Positions 41,800-50,362 of a stretch of DNA of 64,000 bases are shown here, piece by piece (within the stretch, counting starts at the first letter, position 1; every line of letters starts with the position of its first letter). The stretch lies in NCBI RefSeq assembly GCF_047126315.1, contig NZ_CP138953.1, positions 3,720,001 through 3,784,000 on the forward strand, written 5' to 3'. This stretch comes from Shimia sp022448905. Lineage in GTDB: Bacteria > Pseudomonadota > Alphaproteobacteria > Rhodobacterales > Rhodobacteraceae. The notes under the pieces are model-generated. The model had not been told where the DNA came from. It made no database searches and saw only the letters and a list, made by a program, of their open reading frames with translations. The position numbers and the translations under genes are program-made.

Positions 41800-43742
41800 T
41801 GCGCGCCAAGACCCCCACCGAAATCACCGAGGTCCACGGCCGCCTCTCCCGCCGCGCGCTCCTGCTTGGCGGCACCATGCTGGCCTTTATGACCGGCCTC
41901 GGCTTTCGCATGCGCCATTTGCAACTGGACCAAGCGGACCAATACCGCCTTTTGGCCGAAGAAAACCGCATCAACATCCGCCTGATCCCGCCAGCCCGTG
42001 GTGAAATTTTTGACCGCAACGGCATTGTGCTGGCCCGCAACGAGCCGTCTTACCGCGTCACGCTGGTGCCCGAAGACGCCGGCGACGTTGACGCCGTGAT
42101 CGACAAACTGGCGACCTTGGTGGAACTTGACCCCAACGAGTTGGACCGCGCCGTCACCGAGATGCGCCGCTCCCCGCCCTTCCTGCCGGTCACCATTGCG
42201 GACCGCGTGAGCTGGGACGAACTCTCCCGCGTTGCCGTCAACACCCCATCCCTGCCGGGCATCACGCCGGAAGTCGGCCTGTCACGCTACTACCCGCTAC
42301 GCGGCGACATGGCCCATGTGTTGGGCTATGTTGGTCCGGTCTCCGACTACGACCTCTCCAAGATCGACAACCCAGACCAACTGCTGCGCATCCCGCGCTT
42401 CCAGATTGGCAAAGTGGGCCTTGAAGGCCGCATGGAAGACGATCTGCGCGGCGTGGCTGGCACCAAACGGGTCGAGGTCAACGCCGTCGGCCGCATCATG
42501 CGCGAGCTTGACCGCCGCGAAGGCGAGCAAGGCGACGACATTCAACTCACCATTGACCAGAGCCTGCAGTCCTACGCCCAGGCCCGCTTGGGCGAGGAAA
42601 GCGCCGCCGCGGTGGTGATGGACTGCGAAACCGGTGACCTGCTGGCCGTCGCCTCCGCCCCAACTTTTGATCCTAACCTGTTTGTCGAAGGCATCTCGGT
42701 CGCAGACTACGGCGAACTCACCGGCAACGACCACCGTCCCCTTGCGGCCAAATCCGTTCAAGGCACCTATCCGCCCGGCTCCACCTTCAAGATGATCACC
42801 GCACTGGCGGCCCTTGAAGAAGGCATCATCGGCTTCGACGACACTGTCTACTGCCCCGGCCACATGGAAATCTCCAACCGCCGCTTCCACTGCTGGAAGC
42901 GCGGCGGACACGGGCAAATGAACCTTGTGCAGGCTTTGCGTGAAAGCTGCGACGTCTATTTTTACGACATCGCCCTGCAGGTCGGCATCGACAAGATGTC
43001 CGAAGTCGCCGCGAGATTCGGGATTGGTGAAAAGTTTGACCTGCCGTTGTCCGGCGTCGCGCGTGGTCTAAACCCCTCGCGCGAATGGAAAAACTCCGTA
43101 CGCGGCGAAGACTGGGTGGTGGGCGACACCGCCAACGCCTCCATTGGCCAAGGCTTTGTGCTCGCCTCGCCATTGCAACTTGCCGTGATGACGGCACGCC
43201 TGGCCACCGGCAAAGCGGTGCCGCCCCGTTTGGTAAAATCCATCAACGGCGTCGAACAACCCATTGCCGAAGCGCCCCGTCTGGACATCAGCCCCACCCA
43301 CCTCGCGGAGGTGCAACGCGGTATGTATGCGGTCTCCAACCACCGCCGAGGCACAGCCTACAGCAAACGCATCATCGAAGATGAGTACCGCATGGCGGGC
43401 AAAACCGGCACCTCTCAGGTGCGCAACATCACCGCCGCCGAGCGTGCGCGTGGTGTGACTCGCAACGAAGACCTGCCGTGGAATCGCCGCGACCACGGCC
43501 TGTTTGTAAACTACGCCCCGTTCGAAAACCCGAAGATTGCCGTGGCCGTCGTGGTGGAACACGGCAGCGGCTCCAAAGCTGCCACGCCAATTGGCCGCGA
43601 CATCACGCTTCAGGCGCTCTACGGCGGCACGCCGCCCCTGTCGGCCTACCCCACCAAAGACCGCAACAGCATCGAGAAACAGCAGGAAGAGCTGGAAAAA
43701 CTGGTACCGGGCCGCGAAATCACGCGCCGCAACAGGGCATGA
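41799..43742 (+). CDS. mrdA: Penicillin-binding protein 2, elongation transpeptidase
   Basis: 647 residues: an N-terminal membrane anchor (about 22-38), a pedestal/dimerisation domain (about 60-240) and a class B transpeptidase domain. The active-site serine is S328 in GSTFK. SxN/SxD appears as ESCD, and the KTG triad as AGKTGTSQ. It cross-links new peptidoglycan during rod elongation and is the partner of RodA encoded 7 bp downstream. Confidence 0.96.
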   Translation: MRAKTPTEITEVHGRLSRRALLLGGTMLAFMTGLGFRMRHLQLDQADQYRLLAEENRINIRLIPPARGEIFDRNGIVLARNEPSYRVTLVPEDAGDVDAVIDKLATLVELDPNELDRAVTEMRRSPPFLPVTIADRVSWDELSRVAVNTPSLPGITPEVGLSRYYPLRGDMAHVLGYVGPVSDYDLSKIDNPDQLLRIPRFQIGKVGLEGRMEDDLRGVAGTKRVEVNAVGRIMRELDRREGEQGDDIQLTIDQSLQSYAQARLGEESAAAVVMDCETGDLLAVASAPTFDPNLFVEGISVADYGELTGNDHRPLAAKSVQGTYPPGSTFKMITALAALEEGIIGFDDTVYCPGHMEISNRRFHCWKRGGHGQMNLVQALRESCDVYFYDIALQVGIDKMSEVAARFGIGEKFDLPLSGVARGLNPSREWKNSVRGEDWVVGDTANASIGQGFVLASPLQLAVMTARLATGKAVPPRLVKSINGVEQPIAEAPRLDISPTHLAEVQRGMYAVSNHRRGTAYSKRIIEDEYRMAGKTGTSQVRNITAAERARGVTRNEDLPWNRRDHGLFVNYAPFENPKIAVAVVVEHGSGSKAATPIGRDITLQALYGGTPPLSAYPTKDRNSIEKQQEELEKLVPGREITRRNRA

Positions 43743-43749
43743 GACGCAG

Positions 43750-44889
43750 ATGAGTTATCTCGAATATAACGTCAAACATGTGCCCACCGGGCTGCGTAAA
43801 GTGCTGCACCTCAACTGGGCCCTGCTACTGCTGATCACCGCCGTGGCCGGTGTCGGCTTCCTGATGTTGTACTCTGTGGCAGGCGGCTCTTTCCGACCTT
43901 GGGCCGAGCCGCAAATGAAGCGCTACGCCCTTGGGGTGTTCGTCATGTTCTTTGTCGCCATGGTGCCAATCTGGTTTTGGCGATCGATCTCGGGTTTTGC
44001 CTATCTGGTCACGCTGATTCTGCTGGTGCTGGTCGAGGTCATGGGCAGCGTCGGCATGGGCGCCCAGCGCTGGATCGACCTGGGTTTTATGCGCCTGCAA
44101 CCTTCCGAGCTGATGAAAATCACCCTCGTGATGAGCCTCGCCGCCTATTACGACTGGCTGCCCACCGAGAAAACCAGCAAGCCGCTTTGGGTGCTGATCC
44201 CCGTCCTGCTGATCATCACCCCCACCATGCTGGTCCTGCGCCAGCCGGACCTAGGCACCTCAATCCTGCTGCTCACCGGCGGTGCCATTGTGATGTTCCT
44301 CGCAGGCGTACACTGGGGCTATTTCGCCGCTGTGATCAGCATGGTTGTGGGACTGGTGGTCGCCGTGTTCCAATCGCGCGGCACAGACTGGCAACTTTTG
44401 AAAAACTACCAGTATCGCCGCATCGACACCTTCTTGGACCCCTCCTCTGATCCGCTTGGTGCTGGCTACCATATCACCCAGTCCAAAATTGCGCTTGGCT
44501 CTGGTGGCTGGACCGGGCGCGGCTTTATGCAAGGCACCCAAAGCCGCCTGAACTTCCTGCCGGAAAAACACACCGATTTCATCTTCACCACCTTGGCCGA
44601 AGAGTTTGGTTACATTGGCGCGGTCTCCCTGCTGTCGCTTTACGCCCTCATCGTGGTGTTCTGCATCGCCTCTGCGATTTCCAACAAAGACCGCTATTCG
44701 TCGCTATTGATCCTCGGCATCGCAGGCGCATTCTTCCTGTTCTTTGCGGTGAACATGTCCATGGTCATGGGCCTCGCGCCGGTCGTCGGCGTGCCGCTGC
44801 CTTTGGTCAGCTACGGCGGCTCCGCCATGTTGGTTCTGATGGCAGGCTTTGGCCTGGTGCAATCCGCCCACGTCCACCGCCCGCGCTAA
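43750..44889 (+). CDS. rodA: RodA peptidoglycan glycosyltransferase
   Basis: 379 residues, SEDS family, about ten transmembrane helices. Family landmarks include AQRWIDLGFMRLQPSELMKI (with the conserved Gln-Pro-Ser-Glu), LRQPDLGTSILLL, FLPEKHTDFIFTTLAEEFG and the C-terminal LPLVSYGGSAML. It polymerises lipid II for lateral wall growth together with PBP2. The start at 43750 is chosen because upstream in-frame sequence overlaps mrdA by about 200 bp. Last gene of the operon; its stop directly abuts that of the convergent LysR gene. Confidence 0.96.
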   Translation: MSYLEYNVKHVPTGLRKVLHLNWALLLLITAVAGVGFLMLYSVAGGSFRPWAEPQMKRYALGVFVMFFVAMVPIWFWRSISGFAYLVTLILLVLVEVMGSVGMGAQRWIDLGFMRLQPSELMKITLVMSLAAYYDWLPTEKTSKPLWVLIPVLLIITPTMLVLRQPDLGTSILLLTGGAIVMFLAGVHWGYFAAVISMVVGLVVAVFQSRGTDWQLLKNYQYRRIDTFLDPSSDPLGAGYHITQSKIALGSGGWTGRGFMQGTQSRLNFLPEKHTDFIFTTLAEEFGYIGAVSLLSLYALIVVFCIASAISNKDRYSSLLILGIAGAFFLFFAVNMSMVMGLAPVVGVPLPLVSYGGSAMLVLMAGFGLVQSAHVHRPR

Positions 44890-45735
44890 CTAAGCCACCT
44901 CAACGCCCAAACACCGCCGCAGCAGCTTGATCACTGGCCGCCGCGCCTCGCGCCGCCATGTCAGCAGGCCAACCTCACGCAGTGCGCCGGGAATGGCCTC
45001 AAAGACAAGCCCGCCGTGGTGCCGGTCCAGCCCGCCCCATTGTGGCAACACCGATTGCCCCAATCCGTCCTCAACCATCTGCGCAATGATCTCCACGGCA
45101 TCCATTTCACACCGCACCTGCGGCGCTGCAACCTGCGAGGTCAACGCCCGCCAACAGGCCGCACCGCCCCAAGAAGATCGGCTGTAAACCAGATAGGGCA
45201 CGTCCTTAGAGTCCGCTTGCGTCACGGACCGCACAAAACCAATCGGTTGTTTCGCCAAGACGTCAAACTGCATCGTCTTGGGCAAAGCAAACGGCGGCGC
45301 CACAATCAGCGCCGCATCCAGCGCACCGTCCTCAAACTGACGAAACACCGCCTCACTGGCCGCCGGAATCAACGCCAATTCCACCGCAGGTGCCTCCGCC
45401 TCCAGTTGTTGCACCACCGTCGGGCCAAAATCACTCAACGCCGTTGACACCGCGCCCAATCGCAACCGCCCGCCCAACTGGTCCTGCGTTAACCGCCCTG
45501 CCAGCCCAGCCTTGAGCGCCACCATCTGCCGCAAATCCGGCAGCAACGCCTCACAATCTGGCGTCGCCGCCATATGCCGCCCATCGCGCACCAAAAGCGG
45601 TACTTTTAGCCCTACTTCCAACGCCGCAATCCGCTGTGCCGCCGCAGCAGCCGTAATGCCCTGACGCCGCGCTGCCGCCGCCAAAGTGCCCTCTTCCACC
45701 GCCGCCAGCAAAGTTTCCACAAATCTCACATCCAT
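44890..45735 (-). CDS. LysR family transcriptional regulator
   Basis: 281 residues. A winged-helix DNA-binding domain occupies about 1-60 (FVETLLAAVEEGTLAAAARRQG, then ITAAAAAQRIAALE) and a periplasmic-binding-protein-like effector domain about 88-280. LysR proteins usually act on a divergently transcribed neighbour; here that is the VOC/ghrA pair starting at 45838, so those are the best candidate targets. The about 100-bp divergent spacer is A/T-rich. Effector unknown. Confidence 0.88.
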   Translation of the reverse strand: MDVRFVETLLAAVEEGTLAAAARRQGITAAAAAQRIAALEVGLKVPLLVRDGRHMAATPDCEALLPDLRQMVALKAGLAGRLTQDQLGGRLRLGAVSTALSDFGPTVVQQLEAEAPAVELALIPAASEAVFRQFEDGALDAALIVAPPFALPKTMQFDVLAKQPIGFVRSVTQADSKDVPYLVYSRSSWGGAACWRALTSQVAAPQVRCEMDAVEIIAQMVEDGLGQSVLPQWGGLDRHHGGLVFEAIPGALREVGLLTWRREARRPVIKLLRRCLGVEVA

Positions 45736-45837
45736 AGTTTTCCTTATGTCTGAAGATGCAAAAACAAGCTACCCTTCTTCACTTTAGGCTTCTACCTATG
45801 CACACAGACCCTATTCTGCCCCGCAAAGGAGCCGCGC

Positions 45838-46248
45838 ATGAGCATTTTTCACCTCGCCTACAATGTCCGCGATCTCGACCAGGCCCGCGCCTTTTACGGC
45901 GACCTTCTGGGCTGCACCGAAGGCCGCAGCACCGACACCTGGGTGGACTACAATTTCTTTGGTCATCAACTCTCGTTGCACATTGGCGAACCCTTTGCCA
46001 CCGCCGCCACCGGCAAGGTGGGCGAGCATATGGTGCCGATGCCGCACCTTGGTGTGATCCTGCCCAAAGCAGACTGGGACGCCCTCGCGCAACGCCTCAC
46101 CGAGGCGGGTCTGGAGTTTGTGCTCAAGCCCTTCACCCGCTTTGCCGGTGAACCGGGCGAACAAAGCACCATGTTCTTCAACGATCCCTTTGGGAACCCC
46201 ATCGAAATCAAAGGCTTTGCCGATATGTCCGGAGTGTTTGCCACATGA
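45838..46248 (+). CDS. VOC (glyoxalase/bleomycin-resistance fold) family protein
   Basis: 136 residues with the paired beta-alpha-beta-beta-beta modules of the vicinal oxygen chelate fold. Candidate metal ligands are H5 (FHLAYNVRDL), a central His in PMPHLGV and E in NPIEIKGF near the C-terminus. Members include dioxygenases, glyoxalases and resistance proteins; activity cannot be assigned. It overlaps ghrA by 4 bp, so a linked role in 2-oxo-acid or hydroxy-acid metabolism is possible. GGAG precedes the ATG. Confidence 0.85.
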   Translation: MSIFHLAYNVRDLDQARAFYGDLLGCTEGRSTDTWVDYNFFGHQLSLHIGEPFATAATGKVGEHMVPMPHLGVILPKADWDALAQRLTEAGLEFVLKPFTRFAGEPGEQSTMFFNDPFGNPIEIKGFADMSGVFAT

Positions 46249-47174
46249 TCAACGTCCTCTTTGCCGCCAAGCCCGAACGCTGGGCGGAATATGAAGCCCC
46301 GCTGAAAGAGGCACTCAAAGTCGCCGGTGTGGACGCAAACGTGCAAACCCAGTTTGCCCCCGAAGACGTCGACTACATCGTCTATGCTCCCAACAGCGCC
46401 GTGCAAGACTTCACGCCGTACACCCGCTGCAAAGCGGTGCTGAACCTCTGGGCCGGTGTGGAGAGCATCGTAGGCAACAAGTCCCTAACCATGCCGCTCT
46501 GCCGTATGGTCGATCCCGGCATGACCCAAGGTATGAAGGAATGGGTTGTGGGCCATGTGATGCGCCATCACCTTGGCATGGACCGCAATATCCTTGGCCA
46601 AAACGGCGACTGGACTCCCCATGTGCCACCGCTGGCGCAAGACCGCCGTGTGACCATCATGGGCCTTGGCGAATTGGGCCGCGCCTGCGCCGAAGCCCTA
46701 CGCGATCTGGGTTTTGACGTCGCGGGCTGGAGCCGCCGCGCCAAAGACATCGCTGGCGTTACGTGCCTGCACGGTGATGACGGGTTAAAAACCGCTCTCG
46801 CCCGCGCCGACATCCTGGTGCTTCTCCTGCCAAAAACCGCCGCGACAGAAAACCTGCTCAACGCCGAGCGCCTATCGTGGATGCCGCAAGGCGCGATGAT
46901 CGTGAACCCGGGCCGCGGCCCGCTGATAGATGACGACGACCTGCTGGCCGCGCTCAATAAAGGCCATATCGCCCATGCCACGTTGGATGTCTTCCGCGTA
47001 GAACCGCTGCCAAAAGAGCATCCTTATTGGGCACATCCCAATGTCACGGTCACGCCACACATCGCCTCGGAAACCCGCGTAAAAACCTCGAGCGAAGTGG
47101 TGGCCGAGAACGTGCGCCGCGGCGAGGCAGGCGAACCCTTTGTGCATGTCGTCGACCGCAGCGCGGGGTATTAG
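46245..47174 (+). CDS. ghrA: Glyoxylate/hydroxypyruvate reductase A-type dehydrogenase
   Basis: 309 residues of the D-2-hydroxyacid dehydrogenase family. The nucleotide-binding glycine motif is MGLGELGRACAEAL. The active-site Arg lies near LNLWAGVES (variant site), the Glu segment in LDVFRVEPLP and the catalytic His in VTVTPHIAS. Length and the HPYWAHPNV segment fit the GhrA branch, which reduces glyoxylate and hydroxypyruvate with NADPH. It overlaps the VOC gene by 4 bp. Confidence 0.88.
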   Translation: MINVLFAAKPERWAEYEAPLKEALKVAGVDANVQTQFAPEDVDYIVYAPNSAVQDFTPYTRCKAVLNLWAGVESIVGNKSLTMPLCRMVDPGMTQGMKEWVVGHVMRHHLGMDRNILGQNGDWTPHVPPLAQDRRVTIMGLGELGRACAEALRDLGFDVAGWSRRAKDIAGVTCLHGDDGLKTALARADILVLLLPKTAATENLLNAERLSWMPQGAMIVNPGRGPLIDDDDLLAALNKGHIAHATLDVFRVEPLPKEHPYWAHPNVTVTPHIASETRVKTSSEVVAENVRRGEAGEPFVHVVDRSAGY

Positions 47175-47188
47175 GGGCCAGCCCCTCT

Positions 47189-47238
47189 GGCGCAGCACGC
47201 TGCGCCATTCACCCCGGGATATTTGGGGAAGGAGAAGA
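47189..47238 (+). repeat. Hairpin plus GGGATATTTG element, copy 1
   Basis: A perfect 8-bp stem GGCGCAGC/GCTGCGCC (47189-47206) is followed by CCCCGGGATATTTGGGG and a purine-rich GAAGGAGAAG tail. The tail resembles that of a second copy at 60101-60135. It lies between the convergent ends of ghrA and the SseB gene. Similar sequences are, to my knowledge, common in Rhodobacteraceae intergenic DNA. Confidence 0.6.
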
Positions 47239-47244
47239 CGAGGG

Positions 47245-48036
47245 TCAGCGCAGGATTGGCGGTTTGTCCGGATCGCTGCCCGGGGTGACTGGCACGTGAT
47301 CTTCGGCTTTTGGTGGTTCTGGCAGGTCAAACCGCAGCCCAACCCGCGCCAACTGCGCCGCCACCGGATCACTGGCGGCAAAGAATCCCACATCCAGCGC
47401 GCCCGCCTCGATGCCAGAGAAGGTCAGCGCTTCGTTCACCGCTTTGGCCAGCGCCCCATCCGCGCCCGGCACCACCTCCACAAAGCCCAACATGTGTGAG
47501 CGGCTGCCGCTCTCATAGGTCGTCCCCACCAGATACGCCATTTTGGCGAGTCCACCGGCCGTGCTCAGTTTAGCGTCCAGCGCTGTAATGAGCACCTCAG
47601 GAAGACCAGCAGGCGGCTCAAAGCTCTCCACTTTGGCCTCAACCTCATCCGGCGCATGCTCCAGCGTGTCCGCCAGCCAGCCAAGCGCCTCATTGGGGAT
47701 CAGGATCGAGGACGGCGCCACTTCGGGATTGACCGCCAATCCAATGCCCTGCCCCGCCAGCATGTTGGCAATCACGCGACCTGACAGCCCGGCATATGGG
47801 GCGATGCGCCCCACAAACTGTGCCAGCCGCTCTTCGGTATCAAACACCAGCACAAAGCTGGCATCGGAGGTTTCAAAAATCTCCGGCGCAATGCGATCAT
47901 CCTCTGGCTCTTTTTCCAGCAGCAAAAACAGCTCCGCATCCGCCAAACGCTCATAAAACCGCAGACGTGCGGCATCATCTTCCGGCGCCGCTTCCATTGC
48001 CGCATGGGCCTTGTCCAGTGGGGTCAGGTCACTCAT
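47245..48036 (-). CDS. SseB family protein
   Basis: 263 residues with an N-terminal SseB domain (about 10-130, LRFYERLADAELFLLLE, VFDTEERLAQFVG, LNPEVAPSSILIPNEALGWL-like order) and an SseB C-terminal domain (about 140-240). The family has no agreed molecular function; E. coli SseB is linked to serine-sensitivity phenotypes. It overlaps the downstream glycosylase-family gene's end by 4 bp (that gene ends at 48033 on the same strand), so both are likely one unit. Confidence 0.85.
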   Translation of the reverse strand: MSDLTPLDKAHAAMEAAPEDDAARLRFYERLADAELFLLLEKEPEDDRIAPEIFETSDASFVLVFDTEERLAQFVGRIAPYAGLSGRVIANMLAGQGIGLAVNPEVAPSSILIPNEALGWLADTLEHAPDEVEAKVESFEPPAGLPEVLITALDAKLSTAGGLAKMAYLVGTTYESGSRSHMLGFVEVVPGADGALAKAVNEALTFSGIEAGALDVGFFAASDPVAAQLARVGLRFDLPEPPKAEDHVPVTPGSDPDKPPILR

Positions 48037-48614
48037 GTCAGCACCTCCTTGATGCGGGTTTGCAGCACAGGCAACAGCTCAGCCTCAAACCAGGGATTCT
48101 TCTTCAGCCATGCCGTATTGCGCCAGGACGGATGTGGCAAGGGGAAGACCGTGGGCGCATGGTCGTGCCAAGCTTGAACTGTATCAGTCACCCCCGCCTT
48201 GGTGCCCAAATGCCACTTTTGGGCGTAGCCGCCCACCACAAGCGTCAGTGGGACGTCACCCAACACGTCCATCACTCTTTTTCGCCAGATTTTGGCACAG
48301 ACCGGCGGCGGCGGAAGGTCGCTCCCGGTCGCGTTGTAGCCAGGAAAACAAAACGCCATCGGCACTATCGCCACGCGGGTTGTGTCATAGAAATCAGCCT
48401 CATCCACGCCCATCCAATCGCGCAACCTGTCCCCGCTGGGATCCGTAAACGGCCGCCCGCTCTCATGCACCCGCGCGCCCGGTGCTTGCCCCACAATCAA
48501 CAGCTTGGGCTTTGCCTCAAACCACACCACCGGCCGTGGCACATGGCCTGTCGCGGTGGCTGCAAACCGGTCTGCACATATTTGGCAGCCCTGTATTTCC
48601 TGGCGGAGTGACAT
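48033..48614 (-). CDS. Uracil-DNA glycosylase family protein
   Basis: 193 residues. The UDG-superfamily motif A-like segment is LLIVGQAPGARVHESG and the later HPSWRN resembles the motif B His-Pro-Ser; CQIC near the N-terminus provides a cysteine pair. Members remove uracil or deaminated bases from DNA, but some in this branch lack proven activity. The ATG at 48614 is chosen; a far longer in-frame extension would cross the divergent arsR-permease genes. Its promoter region shares the first palindrome at 48637-48660. Confidence 0.82.
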   Translation of the reverse strand: MSLRQEIQGCQICADRFAATATGHVPRPVVWFEAKPKLLIVGQAPGARVHESGRPFTDPSGDRLRDWMGVDEADFYDTTRVAIVPMAFCFPGYNATGSDLPPPPVCAKIWRKRVMDVLGDVPLTLVVGGYAQKWHLGTKAGVTDTVQAWHDHAPTVFPLPHPSWRNTAWLKKNPWFEAELLPVLQTRIKEVLT

Positions 48615-48636
48615 GCCCCCTGATAGCCCGCCAAAC

Positions 48637-48660
48637 TTATTTCGACAATATTCGAAATAA
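48637..48660. promoter_or_regulatory. Palindrome 1 in the arsR control region
   Basis: Arms TTATTTCGAC and TTCGAAATAA pair at nine of ten positions around a short centre. A 24-bp inverted repeat of this type suits a dimeric ArsR-family repressor. It lies between the divergent glycosylase-family and arsR genes. Confidence 0.65.
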
Positions 48661-48676
48661 GGCTTGCGCGACTCAC

Positions 48677-48700
48677 TTATTTCGATATTTTTAGAAATAT
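48677..48700. promoter_or_regulatory. Palindrome 2 overlapping the arsR start codon
   Basis: TTATTTCGAT is repeated exactly 40 bp downstream of the first site, with a weaker right arm TTAGAAATAT that runs into the arsR ATG (48699). The 40-bp spacing is close to four helical turns, so both sites face the same side of the DNA. Confidence 0.55.
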
Positions 48701-49043
48701 GAAACACAGTGACCCAACAGATATCTCCCTCGAAGTGGCTGCCTCCACCTTTGCGGCGCTTGGATCGGAACAACGGCTCTCGGTTCTGCGCTGCCTGGTG
48801 CGCGCGGGCCATGAGGGCCTCTCCATCGGAGAGCTTGGCAAACGCAGCGGCGTGACCGGCTCCACCTTGACCCATCATATGAAGATCCTCGCCCAGGCCG
48901 GGCTGGTGACTCAGGAAAAACAAGGGCGGTCCATCATCTGCGCCGCCATCGCTTATGACGCTGTGCGCGATCTCTCCACGTTCCTGTTGAGAGAGTGCTG
49001 CGCCGATCTCGCCCAAAAGTGCAAGGAGCACGACCATGGCTGA
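48699..49043 (+). CDS. ArsR-family (winged-helix) transcriptional regulator
   Basis: 114 residues with a helix-turn-helix near 35-75 (LSIGELGKRSGVTGSTLTHHM). The classic CVC metal site in the recognition region is absent. Instead, the C-terminus carries C-C-x6-C-x3-H-x-H (CCADLAQKCKEHDHG), a plausible sensor site for a thiophilic metal or metalloid. No ribosome site precedes the ATG; the second palindrome reaches it, so the message may be leaderless. It overlaps the permease gene by 8 bp, the usual repressor-transporter pair. Confidence 0.88.
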   Translation: MKHSDPTDISLEVAASTFAALGSEQRLSVLRCLVRAGHEGLSIGELGKRSGVTGSTLTHHMKILAQAGLVTQEKQGRSIICAAIAYDAVRDLSTFLLRECCADLAQKCKEHDHG

Positions 49044-50073
49044 TACAACCCAAAACGCCCCCGCCCCGTGGCGATCCCGATGGAAAAAACTCGACAAAGC
49101 CTGGCTCGCGGTGGCGATCATCCCGCTGATCCTGCTGCTGGTCGCACCGGAAAAGTTTTTGCCCGCGTCTGAGATCGTCATTGAGGCGATGAGCCACACC
49201 GGCATTTTCATCATCATCGCCATCACGCTTGTGGCCTTTGTGAAAGCCAGCGGTGCCGACAACCTGATTGCCAAGGCGTTTCAGGGCAACCAGGTGCGCA
49301 TGATCATCCTCGCAGCCTTTATGGGCGGCCTGTCGCCCTTCTGTTCCTGTGAAGTCATCCCCTTCATCGCCGCCCTGCTCGCGGTTGGTGCGCCATTGGG
49401 GGCCGTGATGGCCTTCTGGCTGGCGTCGCCCCTGATGGATCCGGCCATGTTTACAATCACTTGGGGCGAATTGGGCCTGGACTTCGCGCTGGCCAAAACC
49501 GTCGCCGCCGTGAGCATCGGCATGATGGGTGGCTTCCTGACCATGACCTTCTCCAAAAGCGCAGTCTTTGCCGATCCGCTGCGGGAAAAACCGCAGGTCG
49601 GCGGCTGCTGCGGCACCAAAGCGCCGTTCTCCGAAAAGCCTGTCTGGAAATTCTGGGGCAACGCGGATCGCCGCTCTGTCTTCCGCGAGACCTGGCTGGA
49701 AAATGCGCTGTTCCTCGTGAAGTGGCTGCTCATTGCTTACATGTTCGAGGCGCTGATGATTGTCTATGACACCACGGCTTGGGTCGGTCAGTTCCTTGGT
49801 GGCGAAGGCTTTGGCACCATCCTGATCGCAGCGCTGATCGGCATGCCCGCCTACCTCAACGGCTTTGCCGCCGTGGGCTTTATCAGCGGCCTGATGGAAC
49901 AAGGCATGTCCCAGGGTGCCGCCATGTCCTTTGTGATCGCCGGTGGCGTCAGCTGCATCCCCGCCGCCATCGCGGTCTGGGCCTTGGTGAAACCGCGCAT
50001 CTTTGCCGCCTACCTCGGCTTTGCCCTAACCGGCGCGCTGATCGCAGGCACCGTCTGGCAAGCGGTTGCGTAA
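49036..50073 (+). CDS. ArsP/DUF318-type permease
   Basis: 345 residues with about eight to ten membrane helices. The conserved half-site SPFCSCEVIPFIAALL (about 93-108) is diagnostic for the PF03773 permease family, which includes ArsP exporters of trivalent organoarsenicals and proposed metal exporters. A cytoplasmic loop contains GGCCGTK with a second cysteine pair (about 190-196). The second repeat half has PAYLNGFAAVGF and GGVSCIPAA. The exported compound cannot be named from sequence. Co-transcribed with the ArsR regulator; a terminator follows. Confidence 0.87.
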   Translation: MADTTQNAPAPWRSRWKKLDKAWLAVAIIPLILLLVAPEKFLPASEIVIEAMSHTGIFIIIAITLVAFVKASGADNLIAKAFQGNQVRMIILAAFMGGLSPFCSCEVIPFIAALLAVGAPLGAVMAFWLASPLMDPAMFTITWGELGLDFALAKTVAAVSIGMMGGFLTMTFSKSAVFADPLREKPQVGGCCGTKAPFSEKPVWKFWGNADRRSVFRETWLENALFLVKWLLIAYMFEALMIVYDTTAWVGQFLGGEGFGTILIAALIGMPAYLNGFAAVGFISGLMEQGMSQGAAMSFVIAGGVSCIPAAIAVWALVKPRIFAAYLGFALTGALIAGTVWQAVA

Positions 50074-50100
50074 GCCAAAACCTTAACCAAAACCCATGCA

Positions 50101-50135
50101 AACCACCGGTGCCCCCAAGCATCGGTGGTTTTTTG
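50101..50135 (+). terminator. Rho-independent terminator after the permease gene
   Basis: Arms AACCACCGGTGC and GCATCGGTGGTT pair with one mismatch around CCCCCAA and run into TTTTTTG. Remaining bases to 50362 hold no gene I can see; they should contain the promoter of the capsule block. Confidence 0.88.
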
Positions 50136-50362
50136 CATCAGTGCTTAACAAAGCAACTGGAAACACTGAATTTCCCCAAATTTCCCCGGGACTTCTGCAT
50201 TCCGTTTCAATTTTTTGCATTTCTTGCCCCATTCCCGCCTCAGACAGTTGCTATCTGCCTGACAAATCCGACATATTGGGCAAAACGCCGTCAGAGCGTT
50301 AACCACTATGGTGTATAGTTTTGTGCTATAACGGCACGTGAGAGCAGTTTCAGGAGCAGGTA

